DNA of 64,000 nucleotides. It comes from Flectobacillus major DSM 103. GTDB lineage: Bacteria; Bacteroidota; Bacteroidia; Cytophagales; Spirosomataceae. Positions 18,391 through 26,655 of the stretch are shown piece after piece. The stretch is from NCBI RefSeq assembly GCF_000427405.1, contig NZ_ATXY01000003.1:1-64000 (forward strand), given 5' to 3'. Within the stretch, counting starts at the first letter, position 1, and every line of letters begins with the position of its first letter. The notes under the pieces were generated by a model. It was given only the letters and a program-made list of their open reading frames with translations, had not been told where the DNA came from and ran no database searches. Made by a program: the position numbers and the translations under genes.

Positions 18391-19284
18391 ATGGAAAAAC
18401 TGACCAGTATAACCCAATTTAATACCATTAGAGGACAAATAACGCACCATCCGATGATGACGGTTTTAGACCAATCCCAATCTTGTATGGTATGGTCAAA
18501 GCCCTATTTATCAGAGTTATTTATCATCTTTTTGAAAGATATTCGTTGTGAGGATTTCAAATATGGACGTACTCATTATGACTATGAAGGAGATACGTTA
18601 TTGTTTATTTCGCCAGGACAAATATTTGGTATTGAGTCAGTTGAAGAAAAAATGATTCAGCCAACAGGAGGGGCGATAGCCTTTCATCCTGATTTTATCA
18701 GAGGTACACATTTAGGAAAAACGATTTCGAGCTACCCTTTTTTTCATTATCATTCTCATGAGGCTTTACACGTCTCGTTGCTTGAAAAAGAAATGATTGT
18801 AGACAATATGCAGAAGATAAGACAAGAATTGGAATGCCGAATCGACAAGCATAGCCGCATGATTATAATTAGTGCTATTGAGCTATTGCTTAGCTATTGT
18901 ACACGCTTTTATGACCGCCAATTTATTACAAGAGAAAACCTTAATCGAGATGTTTTAGTCAGATTTGAGCAACTACTTTATGAGTATTTTCAATCCGAAA
19001 AACCACAATTACTCGGAACACCCACGGTAAGTTATTGTGCCGAACAACTACATTTTTCAGCTAATTATTTTGGAGACTTAATAAAGAAAGAGACAGGAAA
19101 AACAGCACAAGAATATATCAAAGACAAAATTATTGAGATTTCAAAAGAGCGTATTTTAGATATATCTCAGTCAATCAGTGAAATAGCCTACGAGTTGGGT
19201 TTTATACATCCACCGCATTTTACACGATTATTTAAACAAAAAGTCGGTATTTCGCCTGTAGAATATAGGTCTATATCAGTGTGA
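18391..19284 (+). CDS. AraC family transcriptional regulator
   Basis: 297 residues. An N-terminal cupin-like effector domain (to about residue 180) is followed by a C-terminal pair of helix-turn-helix motifs: SYCAEQLHFSANYFGDLIKKETGKTAQEYI and ISEIAYELGFIHPPHFTRLFKQKVGISPVEYR, the AraC/XylS signature. It is divergent from the secreted ABM gene, with a 141-bp shared promoter region, which makes that gene a likely target. The effector is unknown. Confidence 0.9.
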   Translation: MEKLTSITQFNTIRGQITHHPMMTVLDQSQSCMVWSKPYLSELFIIFLKDIRCEDFKYGRTHYDYEGDTLLFISPGQIFGIESVEEKMIQPTGGAIAFHPDFIRGTHLGKTISSYPFFHYHSHEALHVSLLEKEMIVDNMQKIRQELECRIDKHSRMIIISAIELLLSYCTRFYDRQFITRENLNRDVLVRFEQLLYEYFQSEKPQLLGTPTVSYCAEQLHFSANYFGDLIKKETGKTAQEYIKDKIIEISKERILDISQSISEIAYELGFIHPPHFTRLFKQKVGISPVEYRSISV

Positions 19285-19433
19285 TATACACTCATCATTA
19301 ATCCTAACTTCAAGGCTTGTTGCCGATTAAACAGTTTTAAAAAACTATTTAAGCAGCTTCGATATACTTCTGTTTGTCACAAGATAACCTAAAATAATAC
19401 ATTCCCCTTTACGACGAAAATTTGACGATACTC

Positions 19434-19441
19434 TATCTTTG
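19434..19441 (+). promoter_or_regulatory. -7 promoter element of the Crp-family gene
   Basis: Seen: TATCTTTG, matching TAnnTTTG, 21 bp before the start codon at 19463. No -33 element at normal spacing was found. Confidence 0.4.
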
Positions 19442-19462
19442 CATAAGGTGAATTTATATTAC

Positions 19463-20023
19463 ATGGAAAAACTACGAACACATATTCAACATATTGCTCC
19501 TATCAATGATGAGGAGTTTGAAGAAATCAAAACGCACTTTACAGTCAAAAGAGTTAGGAAAGGACAATACCTTCTCAGCGAAGGCGACGAAGTAAAACAC
19601 GAGTACTTTGTGCTATCAGGGATTTATAAGGTATTTTATATTGACGGACAAGAGAAAGAGTATATTTTACAATTTGCTCAAGAAAATTGGTGGATGTCGG
19701 ATTACCCTTCTTTCTTCAAAAGAAAAGAAGCAACCATGTATATCGAATGCTTAGTTGAAGGTGAAGTATTATGTTTGACTTTGGACAGCAGAGAAAAGCT
19801 TTCTGCAACTTTTCATAAAATGGAGCATTTTTTCAGGGTAAAACTGACCAATGGATATGTGGCACTACAATTAAGAATCAAGCTTTTATTGTCGGGAACA
19901 CCCCAGCAGCGTTACGAGGAATTTGCAAGACTATACCCCAACCTCATGCAACAAATACCTAAAAAATTAATCGCAGAGTTTTTGGGCGTAAGCCGAGAAA
20001 CCCTCAGCCGTTTGTATCAATGA
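19463..20023 (+). CDS. Crp/Fnr family transcriptional regulator
   Basis: 186 residues from the ATG at 19463; the in-frame upstream TTG is less likely. A cyclic-nucleotide-binding-type beta-roll spans about residues 10-120 (GQYLLSEGDEVKHEYFVLSGIYKVFY). A C-terminal helix-turn-helix ends the protein in FLGVSRETLSRLYQ. The recognition helix keeps the Arg, Glu and Arg that in E. coli CRP (R180, E181, R185) read TGTGA. A perfect TGTGA-N6-TCACA site lies 1.9 kb downstream at 21922-21937. The ligand-binding residues of CRP are not conserved, so cAMP is not assumed. Confidence 0.9.
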   Translation: MEKLRTHIQHIAPINDEEFEEIKTHFTVKRVRKGQYLLSEGDEVKHEYFVLSGIYKVFYIDGQEKEYILQFAQENWWMSDYPSFFKRKEATMYIECLVEGEVLCLTLDSREKLSATFHKMEHFFRVKLTNGYVALQLRIKLLLSGTPQQRYEEFARLYPNLMQQIPKKLIAEFLGVSRETLSRLYQ

Positions 20024-20210
20024 TGAACATTGTCCAAAATAAGTTTTGAATCTTGGTAATCTTATCAATTACAGCATACCTCCTTGCTAACGATATATGT
20101 GAATATTCTATTCCATTGAAGAATACTATTTAGACTAAAAATCAAATAATTACGAGATAATTACCTAATACTAAAATGATGTAAAATTATTTTAAAAAAT
20201 TTATTCAAAT

Positions 20211-20261
20211 ATATTTGGAATAAACATTCCAAATATACTACCTTTACGGAATAAACATTCC
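20211..20261. promoter_or_regulatory. Two operators flanking the SDR promoter
   Basis: Seen: a perfect palindrome with 11-bp arms (20211-20236) and a second, shorter one (20248-20261), both with core GGAAT-AAAC-ATTCC. Their centres are 31 bp apart, about three helical turns. Between them is TACCTTTA (20239-20246), close to the TAnnTTTG -7 element. A third copy of the core precedes the tetR gene at 21070. Inference: the TetR protein at 21149 represses this promoter. Confidence 0.7.
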
Positions 20262-20294
20262 AGATAAGAGATTTGGAATCTAAAACAGAAAAAA

Positions 20295-21050
20295 ATGAAC
20301 AAATTATCAAATAAAATCGCCATCGTTACTGGAGGTAACAGCGGAATCGGATATGCAGCAGCTCAAGAATTAATTTCAGCAGGGGCAAGCGTAATTATTA
20401 CAGGAAGAAACAAAGATTCCCTTGCAACAGCAGCTCAAGAGCTTAATGCCAAGGCAATTGCAACCGACCACGCAGATTTGAAATCAATCGATGCCTTGGT
20501 TGAAGAAGTAAAAGCAACTTATGGTAAAATTGATATTATCTTCTTGAATGCTGGTATTGCAGCCTTTGCTCCTTTAGAATCTGCCTCAGAAGCACACTAC
20601 GATAGTATTATGGATATTAATGTGAAAGGAGTATTTTTTACATTACAAAAATTCTTACCTATTCTCAACGATGGAGCTTCTATCATATTTAATACCTCTA
20701 TCAATGCACACGTAGGAATGCCGAATTCAAGTGTATATGCTGGTAGCAAAGCTGCAATATTGGCTTTTAATAAAGTATTTGCTACCGAATTAGCTCCGAG
20801 AAAAATACGAGTAAATGCTATTTCTCCTGGTCCAGTTGAAACTCCGCTTTATGGAAAATTAGGTTTAGGTCACGAAGAAATAGCTGGTTTTGGTGAAGTG
20901 CTTGGTAAAAAAATCTTATTGAATCGTTTTGGACAGTCAAGTGAAATTGGTAAAGCCGTTGTATTCTTGGCTTCTTCTGATGCTTCGTTTATTACTGGTA
21001 CTGAGCTTGTTGTTGATGGAGGGTTATTGGTTAATCCTATTGTAGGTTAA
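20295..21050 (+). CDS. SDR family NAD(P)-dependent oxidoreductase
   Basis: A 251-residue classical short-chain dehydrogenase. The cofactor motif is TGGNSGIGYA near residues 12-20, NAG is in IIFLNAGIA, the catalytic Ser is in IFNTSINAH and YAGSK holds the Tyr-Lys pair. The C-terminus GTELVVDGGL is typical. The substrate cannot be assigned. Two GGAAT operators flank its promoter, and a TetR gene lies downstream on the same strand behind a strong hairpin, so the pair is probably an inducible detoxification unit. Confidence 0.93.
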   Translation: MNKLSNKIAIVTGGNSGIGYAAAQELISAGASVIITGRNKDSLATAAQELNAKAIATDHADLKSIDALVEEVKATYGKIDIIFLNAGIAAFAPLESASEAHYDSIMDINVKGVFFTLQKFLPILNDGASIIFNTSINAHVGMPNSSVYAGSKAAILAFNKVFATELAPRKIRVNAISPGPVETPLYGKLGLGHEEIAGFGEVLGKKILLNRFGQSSEIGKAVVFLASSDASFITGTELVVDGGLLVNPIVG

Positions 21051-21066
21051 TTTTTTTTGATTCAAA

Positions 21067-21086
21067 TTTGGAATGATTGTTCCATA
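21067..21086. promoter_or_regulatory. Third GGAAT operator, upstream of tetR
   Basis: Seen: GGAAT-GATT-GTTCC core at 21070-21083, flanked by TTT and ATA, with the same 4-bp centre length as the SDR operators and one mismatch in the right half. It lies 17 bp after the SDR stop and before the tetR gene, consistent with autoregulation. Confidence 0.55.
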
Positions 21087-21128
21087 TCAATAGCTTTGCT
21101 CGATAATTATCAGCAAAGCTATTGATAT
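21084..21128 (+). terminator. Strong hairpin between SDR and tetR
   Basis: Seen: 17-bp perfect arms at 21084-21100 and 21112-21128 with an 11-nt loop, ending 20 bp before the tetR start codon. It likely terminates SDR transcription. It overlaps the edge of the operator at 21067-21086, so readthrough into tetR could be restricted by both. Confidence 0.75.
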
Positions 21129-21148
21129 TAAAAAAAATTGATATAATT

Positions 21149-21730
21149 ATGGCAAGAACGAAAGAATTTAACGAAATGGAGGTCTTAGACAAAGCAATAG
21201 ACCTGTTTTGGTTTAAGGGTTATAATGGAGCCTCGATGCAGGATGTCGTAGATTCATTGGGCTTGAGCCGTTCAAGTATCTATGATACTTTTGGTGATAA
21301 ATACCAATTGTATATTGCTTCCCTAGAACAGTACCGAAAACAAGCCGCTGGAGGTTTGATTAATATGGTAACACAATCCACTAATCCTTTACAGACCATA
21401 CAACAGCTTTTTGAAATGCTCTCTAACGATAGCGTTAATGCTGTTTGTAACAAGGGCTGTTTTATGACCAACAGTACTATTGAATTAGCACCACACGACC
21501 CCCAAATTCATAAAATCGTCAAAGATAATATGCAAGATATAGAAGAAGCTTTTTATAATCTTGTAAAAAAAGGACAGGACTTGCGGGAAATTACTAACAA
21601 ACAAGATGCAAGAGCCCTCGCTCGCTTTCTGTTCAATACGATTTCTGGAATCAGAGTTGCCGCAAAATCAGGGGCTGGAAAAGCTGTTTATCAAGATATT
21701 ATCGAGGTTACTCTTTCGGTACTCCGCTAA
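21149..21730 (+). CDS. TetR/AcrR family transcriptional regulator
   Basis: 193 residues from the ATG at 21149, which begins MARTKEFNE as usual for this subfamily. The helix-turn-helix spans about residues 25-47 (SMQDVVDSLGLSRSSIYDTFGDKYQLY). The C-terminal domain resembles the TetR_C family found with short-chain dehydrogenases (CNKGCFMTNSTIELAPHDP). GGAAT-N4-ATTCC palindromes before the SDR gene and before this gene are its probable operators. The CNKGC pair could act as a redox or electrophile switch, as in related regulators, but that is inference. Confidence 0.92.
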   Translation: MARTKEFNEMEVLDKAIDLFWFKGYNGASMQDVVDSLGLSRSSIYDTFGDKYQLYIASLEQYRKQAAGGLINMVTQSTNPLQTIQQLFEMLSNDSVNAVCNKGCFMTNSTIELAPHDPQIHKIVKDNMQDIEEAFYNLVKKGQDLREITNKQDARALARFLFNTISGIRVAAKSGAGKAVYQDIIEVTLSVLR

Positions 21731-21866
21731 GAAGTCTCAATCTTGAATAGACACTTTACCTTTATTAGTTTGAGATAAGAGATGATTACTTATCCCATCA
21801 ATAAAGCCCCTTTCAGCCAATTGCAGGAGTATTCTACTCTTCATACCTACCCCTTTTACAGATAAT

Positions 21867-21913
21867 CCTAAAGCGTACTGTCATCAACAATAGCACCAAC
21901 GGTACGCTTTAGG
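21867..21913 (+). terminator. Inverted repeat after tetR
   Basis: Seen: CCTAAAGCGTAC (21867-21878) and GTACGCTTTAGG (21902-21913), perfect 12-bp arms with a 23-nt loop, followed by a T-rich stretch. It is a probable terminator of the SDR-tetR unit, within the 348-bp gap before the DJ-1 gene. Confidence 0.6.
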
Positions 21914-21917
21914 GTAT

Positions 21918-21941
21918 TTTGTGTGATTCAAATCACACAAA
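21918..21941. promoter_or_regulatory. CRP-like box upstream of the DJ-1/PfpI gene
   Basis: Seen: a 24-bp palindrome with 11-bp arms whose core is TGTGA-TTCAAA-TCACA (21922-21937), identical to the E. coli CRP half-site pair and spacing. A TAnnTTTG-like element, TAATTTTA, is at 21983-21990, which would put the box near position -67. Inference: activation by the Crp-family protein at 19463, or by another member of the family. Confidence 0.6.
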
Positions 21942-22078
21942 CAAAGTGATTTACTTCCTTCTATTTGGAGGCATACACCTTGTAATTTTACATCAGAAAT
22001 CAGAACAAAATCAATACCGAGCGCTCAAGATGAAGTTCTTTTAAAAATCAAGATGTAACAATTAAACTATTGAAAGTC

Positions 22079-22750
22079 ATGGAAACTAAAGTATTAATCA
22101 TCGCTTCAAATGCCAATGCAATTGGCCCTAATAATAGAAGAACAGGCACATTTTTACCTGAAATAGCTCATCCTTATGCCGAATTTAAAAGAGCTGGCTA
22201 CCAAATTGATTTTGCCACATTAACAGGCGACACTCCCTATTTGGATGCTTTATCTCTAGCCGACGACCCCGATAATTTGGCTTTCTTAGTAGGTGATGGT
22301 TGGGCTAAAATGCAAAAAGCCACAAAATTATCGGACGTTGATGTAAGTCAATATGATGCTATTTTCGTTCCTGGAGGTTTGGCACCAATGGTAGATATGG
22401 TTGAAGAACCTCTGTTGAAAAAAGTAATTGCCGAAACTTACGAACGTGGTGCTGTGGTAGGGGCTGTGTGTCATGGGCCTGTTTCGTTATTGAATGTAAA
22501 ATTAAGCGATGGAAGCTACTTGGTAAATGGTAAAAATATTGCTTCGTTTACCACAGCAGAAGAAGACAATTACGCTCGCCCTGATGTGTCATTCGACCTA
22601 CAAACAGCACTAACTGAGCAAGGAGCTATCTTCCATGCTGCCGAACCTTGGTCAGCCAATAGTATCGCCGACGGCCACATTGTAACTGGTCAAAATCCAG
22701 CTTCTGCCAAAGGTGTTGCCGAAAAAATGATTGCTATTTTGGCTGCCTAG
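22079..22750 (+). CDS. DJ-1/PfpI family protein
   Basis: 223 residues from the ATG at 22079. The flavodoxin-like DJ-1/PfpI domain shows the nucleophile elbow VGAVCHGPVSLL (Cys near residue 137) and the motifs IFVPGGLAPMVDM and IVTGQNPASAKGVAEKM typical of the Hsp31-like or type 1 glutamine amidotransferase-like group. Members act as glyoxalase III-type or protein-repair enzymes; which applies here is not shown. A CRP-like palindrome lies 137 bp upstream. A hairpin separates it from the ABM gene downstream. Confidence 0.88.
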   Translation: METKVLIIASNANAIGPNNRRTGTFLPEIAHPYAEFKRAGYQIDFATLTGDTPYLDALSLADDPDNLAFLVGDGWAKMQKATKLSDVDVSQYDAIFVPGGLAPMVDMVEEPLLKKVIAETYERGAVVGAVCHGPVSLLNVKLSDGSYLVNGKNIASFTTAEEDNYARPDVSFDLQTALTEQGAIFHAAEPWSANSIADGHIVTGQNPASAKGVAEKMIAILAA

Positions 22751-22757
22751 GGCTTAT

Positions 22758-22792
22758 GTCCTTGCTCTTATGATTCAAACGAGGGCAAGGAC
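22758..22792 (+). terminator. Hairpin after the DJ-1/PfpI gene
   Basis: Seen: arms at 22758-22768 and 22782-22792, 11 bp with one G-T pair, core GTCCTTGC/GCAAGGAC. It begins 7 bp after the stop codon, so the following ABM gene may be partly or wholly uncoupled. Confidence 0.6.
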
Positions 22793-22837
22793 TATTCTTC
22801 ACATCATATTTTCAAACAACTTAAAAAAAGTAAAGAC

Positions 22838-23137
22838 ATGAACTCAAGTATAATTTTTGTATTCGCTAAATGGCAGGTTGCAGAAAACCAATTGCCAAAC
22901 GTATTAGAACTTTTAAGTGAAGTTGCCCAAAAAAGTAGGACAGAATCTGGCAATCTGTTTTATAAAGTTCATCAAAGCCAAACAGAGCCAAATACCTTAC
23001 TACTATCAGAAGCGTATAAAGATGAGAGTGCCTTGAACGAACATAGAAATTCAGAACATTTCCAAAGCATTGTTGTCGGCAAAATTGTACCCCTTTTGGC
23101 AAATAGAGAGGTTTATTTGACCCATGAAATCTTGTAG
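22838..23137 (+). CDS. Putative quinol monooxygenase (ABM/YgiN-like)
   Basis: A 99-residue cytoplasmic single ABM domain: FAKWQVAENQLPNVLELLSEVAQKSRTESGNLFYKVHQ, then EAYKDESALNEHRNSEHFQSIV. This is the YgiN-like layout with the conserved SEAY-x-D and EHFQ segments. Such proteins form dimers and oxidise quinols. Unlike the ABM gene at 17845 it has no signal peptide. It follows the DJ-1 gene by 87 bp, across a hairpin. Confidence 0.85.
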   Translation: MNSSIIFVFAKWQVAENQLPNVLELLSEVAQKSRTESGNLFYKVHQSQTEPNTLLLSEAYKDESALNEHRNSEHFQSIVVGKIVPLLANREVYLTHEIL

Positions 23138-23178
23138 AATATTGTACAATAAAATTAGCTATGCCTCCCAAAACAAAC

Positions 23179-23228
23179 TATCCAGAATTGTTCCGTGTCT
23201 ATGATTACAATGGGAACAATTCTGGATA
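23179..23228 (+). terminator. Terminator after the ABM gene
   Basis: Seen: 16-bp perfect arms at 23179-23194 and 23213-23228, loop 18 nt, 41 bp after the ABM stop codon. Confidence 0.8.
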
Positions 23229-23384
23229 TATTAATTCATGGATAAGTATTTAGGAAAACAAACCGTAATTAAAAATCTGTCTTAGTGAGCTACACTACAT
23301 GATTTTCTTGAGTTTAGGCTAATCAAAAAAGATGGTAGCACTCATATTTACTCGATACGTTCAGCAACAACGGGGTGTTTTATA

Positions 23385-24194
23385 TTAAATATCAGAATAG
23401 TCAGTTGGACGTAAAAAACGAGTGTCATTTTTTGACACATTATGCTGGTATTCAGGCATTGCAGATAACTTTTTCCAAGTAGGGTCGCTTGAAAAAGCCT
23501 TCCAATGCTCATCTCTGGAAGCCTTATTTTCAAAAGTTGTCATGTAAATCAAATTAGGCATTTGTCCGCCCGAAATAACTTCACCATAAAATACAGCATT
23601 GAAACCAAGGCGTTTAAACAAAGCTACTTCACCCCCTCGGTTAAACATATCGACTTTGTTAAGATACAATTTTTCGGTAGGGCCTTCGTAACTTCTCAAT
23701 TCATATACTCTTTCCGATTTTGGTGAGCTTAAAGCTGGTAAGTTGAACTGTGGGTTATCGACAAATGCAGATAACAAAATCGACTCGATACGAGCATAAG
23801 GAACATTGTTATAAGCAGCGTCCAGATAATCTTGTCCATCAAGAGCATATTGTTTATCGGCTGCTAGCTTTTTATCAAGTTTCAAAAAGTCGTCAGACGA
23901 TTTGAAAGGAATAAATACATATACCAATTGTTCGGTAGGCTCAGGAGCATCGGCGGCTACAATAGGCTTAAATACCCCCACTTTACTAATCCCCAAACGG
24001 TGTAAAGCAGGCAAAAAAGCATTTTCCAAAAAACTATCAAGACGTTTTTCTTGGTCTTTTGTTTTAAGATGATAGATTTTGAGTTGATAAAAGTCACGAC
24101 GAGGAGCAAAAGCTACCGAAGGGAAAGTCCAAGCAAATAGTAGTGCAACAGTAATAATATTGAAAATACTGGTTTTGGTGATACTTAATTTCAT
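23385..24194 (-). CDS. Secreted NIPSNAP family protein
   Basis: 269 residues from the ATG at 24194. A signal peptide (to about residue 30) precedes two NIPSNAP-type dimeric ferredoxin-like repeats: DFYQLKIYHLKTKDQEKRLDSFLENAFLPALHRLG and VYELRSYEGPTEKLYLNKVDMFN, followed by the conserved LVYVFIPFKS and LIYMTTFENKASRDEHWKAF. Function is unknown; NIPSNAP domains are related to ABM domains, two of which are encoded nearby. The gene is monocistronic. Confidence 0.85.
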   Translation of the reverse strand: MKLSITKTSIFNIITVALLFAWTFPSVAFAPRRDFYQLKIYHLKTKDQEKRLDSFLENAFLPALHRLGISKVGVFKPIVAADAPEPTEQLVYVFIPFKSSDDFLKLDKKLAADKQYALDGQDYLDAAYNNVPYARIESILLSAFVDNPQFNLPALSSPKSERVYELRSYEGPTEKLYLNKVDMFNRGGEVALFKRLGFNAVFYGEVISGGQMPNLIYMTTFENKASRDEHWKAFSSDPTWKKLSAMPEYQHNVSKNDTRFLRPTDYSDI

Positions 24195-24247
24195 AATTGA
24201 TGGATGATTAAACATATATAACTATTCTAAGGTGAAACCTTATTTTG

Positions 24248-24255
24248 CAAAGATA
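24248..24255 (-). promoter_or_regulatory. -7 element of the NIPSNAP gene
   Basis: Seen on the minus strand: TATCTTTG, matching TAnnTTTG, 53 bp upstream of the start codon. The rest of the gap, 24256-24542, shows nothing I can name. Confidence 0.35.
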
Positions 24256-24542
24256 TAACTATCAAGAATGACTTGTACCATGTTTTGTATGAAGCCATAG
24301 TACTCATTAAAAAAGGAGTGATTTCGTCAATTAGATAAGTACCACAAAACGAAGTGGTTTAGAGAATTTTTATGAACTATGAACTATTATTACGAGCTAG
24401 TTTTGTTGAAGATAACAGTTATATAGGGCATTTATCACGATAAAAGCAGCAATTTGTTATCATTGAGGTAGTTATTTTTTATAATCGGTGAATAAGCAAA
24501 AGTATTGTTTCAATAATTCTTTTGTTTAGTATTTCTTTTTAG

Positions 24543-24580
24543 CAAAAAAAACGGAGTTGCTCTATCAACAACCCCATTTT
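24543..24580 (-). terminator. Rho-independent terminator of the GH35 gene
   Basis: In the minus-strand transcript, AAAATGGGGTTG pairs with CAACTCCGTTTT through two G-U pairs, followed by a run of eight T. It lies 8 bp after the GH35 stop codon. Confidence 0.85.
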
Positions 24581-24588
24581 CAAAAAAC

Positions 24589-26391
24589 CTATTCCATTGA
24601 CTTATAGCCTTTTACTGGGCTACTTTCTGTTTGGTGTGTGTCAAAAACGATAATTTCATTTTTCCCTTTTTTTAGCCAAACGCCTGGGCAGTACAGTCTT
24701 TGTTGAGGCCCTTTGTCCCAATATTTTCCAAGGTTTCTACCATTTACCCAAACAATCCCTTTTTTCCATTGACTCATATCTAAATAGGTATCTCCTGCTT
24801 CGGTCAAGTCGAATGAGCCTTTAAAAAATACGCCTTGCCTGTTGGTGGTAGCGGTGGTGTTTTTAAGGTTTTTGAGATAATTACTGTCGAAAGGCAGCAA
24901 AAAGGTTTCCCAATTCATCAACGTCATTCCGTTCAGGGTTACACGGTCGGTAATACCTTTTCGGTCAATCATGTATTGAGCAAAATTGATACGCCCCATT
25001 CCTTCTACAAAGATTTCTAATATAGGATCTTTTACATCAGATTTAGGTAATTGGATGGTCCAATTACCACCATCACGGAAAATATGCCCTATATATTTTC
25101 CATTTAAAAATACCGTTGCATAGTCGTGTGGCTCGGTAATCGTCAAACTACCACTTTTATGACCGATAAGTTTGGTACGATATAACATAAAACCACTATT
25201 TTGTCCGTAAGCCTCCATTGGTTTGGGCTGAGGCGAATAAATAGCTTTGGGGAGATTGTCCCACACCGAAGTCATGGTACTGAGCTGAATTGTTGGGATT
25301 TCGATACTCGACACAGGCGGTGTAGGTAAATCAGGAATATTTTTTACATATTTCCCAATCAAATTACGAAGAGCAAAAAACTTTGGTTTAGGGCTACCAT
25401 CTTCGCTAATTGGAGCATCGTAGTCGTAGCTAGTAATATCGGGTTGGTATTCGGTAGGCTTAAAGGCATTGGCCCCCGCCCAATAGCCAAAGTTTGTTCC
25501 ACCATGAGCTACATAAAAATTGACAGACCTTTTGGTATCTAGCAAAAATTTGATTTCTTTCAATAAACCAGCGGTATCGGGTCTTGCCCATTTTTCGCCC
25601 CAGTGAGTAAGCCAACCTGGGTACGACTCACTGCTGAAGGCTGGCACATTAGGATTATGTTTTTGGGCTTCCTTAAAATCTTGTTCACTAGAGCCTGAAT
25701 CTAAACCAATGGCTGCACCATCGATTGCTCCTGCTTCGAGCATAAAGGCGGTTGGGCCGTCGGCTGTATAAAACGGCACATTGATACCGTTACTTCTCCA
25801 TAGCTTTGCCAAAGTGGCAATATATTGCTGGTCATTCCCATAACTTCCGTATTCATTTTCAACTTGTACCATCAAAATTGGCCCACCTTTTGATATTTGT
25901 AAAGGAGCTACCAAAGTCGATAGTTTTTTGATGTACCTTGTAACAGCCTGCATATACACAGGGTCGAGGCAACGTAATTTAATATCGGGGGTTTTTAGCA
26001 ACCATGCTGGCAGTCCACCAAAATCCCATTCAGCACAAACATAAGGCCCTGGACGTAAAAGTACCCATAAACCTTCTTCCTGAGCCATTTTGATAAATTT
26101 TACGATGTTATGGTTTTCGGAAGTAAAATCAAATACGCCTTGTTTTTCTTCATGATAGTTCCAGAAAACGTATGCCGCAATAGTATTACAACCCATGGCT
26201 TTGGCCATTTTGATACGGTGCCTCCAGTATTGAAAAGGTATTCGGGCAGGGTGCATTTCGGCCGAAATAATTTGATATGGTTTATTATCTAATAGAAATT
26301 GGTCTTTCTCCAACTCGAATGTATGTTTTTTTTGAGCAAAAGTGTTGTTAATGGTAAGAATAAACAGAACCCAAAACAGGTATTTTTTCAT
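24589..26391 (-). CDS. GH35 beta-galactosidase, secreted
   Basis: About 600 residues from the ATG at 26391, with a signal peptide ending near residue 20 (TFAQ). The N-terminal catalytic TIM barrel has GH35 hallmarks: SAEMHPARIPFQYWRHRI, the acid/base Glu in QVENEYGSYG, and SSESYPGWLTHWGE with the nucleophile region. C-terminal jelly-roll domains end in WVNGRNLGKYWDKGPQQRLYCP. It probably removes terminal galactose in the periplasm. It stands alone between a NIPSNAP gene and an efflux operon. Confidence 0.93.
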   Translation of the reverse strand: MKKYLFWVLFILTINNTFAQKKHTFELEKDQFLLDNKPYQIISAEMHPARIPFQYWRHRIKMAKAMGCNTIAAYVFWNYHEEKQGVFDFTSENHNIVKFIKMAQEEGLWVLLRPGPYVCAEWDFGGLPAWLLKTPDIKLRCLDPVYMQAVTRYIKKLSTLVAPLQISKGGPILMVQVENEYGSYGNDQQYIATLAKLWRSNGINVPFYTADGPTAFMLEAGAIDGAAIGLDSGSSEQDFKEAQKHNPNVPAFSSESYPGWLTHWGEKWARPDTAGLLKEIKFLLDTKRSVNFYVAHGGTNFGYWAGANAFKPTEYQPDITSYDYDAPISEDGSPKPKFFALRNLIGKYVKNIPDLPTPPVSSIEIPTIQLSTMTSVWDNLPKAIYSPQPKPMEAYGQNSGFMLYRTKLIGHKSGSLTITEPHDYATVFLNGKYIGHIFRDGGNWTIQLPKSDVKDPILEIFVEGMGRINFAQYMIDRKGITDRVTLNGMTLMNWETFLLPFDSNYLKNLKNTTATTNRQGVFFKGSFDLTEAGDTYLDMSQWKKGIVWVNGRNLGKYWDKGPQQRLYCPGVWLKKGKNEIIVFDTHQTESSPVKGYKSME

Positions 26392-26478
26392 ATAAATATG
26401 CATTAAATTACTGATAAATTCATTTTTTTATAAAGTTATCAGATTTGTTAGTATAGCCTATCCTGATACAGAAAAGAA

Positions 26479-26520
26479 TAAAAAAAAGCCCAACGGTGAT
26501 TTATACACTGCTGAGCTTGT
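26479..26520 (-). terminator. Second terminator downstream of the RND operon
   Basis: In the minus-strand transcript, AAGCTCAGCAGTG pairs with CACCGTTGGGCTT (G-U pairs, one mismatch) and a T run follows. It lies about 135 nt beyond the efflux operon and just upstream of the GH35 gene. Confidence 0.65.
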
Positions 26521-26602
26521 ATTATAGATTACATTGGTACTTTATTATTTGTTTAAAGAGGATTCTAGCATTGTTACTTGGGCTATGGGCAAGTAATATT
26601 TG

Positions 26603-26644
26603 GGTTAGTGGGTCAATATTAGTATGTATATTAACCCACTAACC
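26603..26644 (-). terminator. Hairpin immediately after the RND operon
   Basis: Seen: 17-bp arms at 26603-26619 and 26628-26644 with one wobble, core GGTTAGTGGGT/ACCCACTAACC, starting 11 bp after the outer-membrane factor stop codon. Confidence 0.7.
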
Positions 26645-26655
26645 AATTTAATTTT

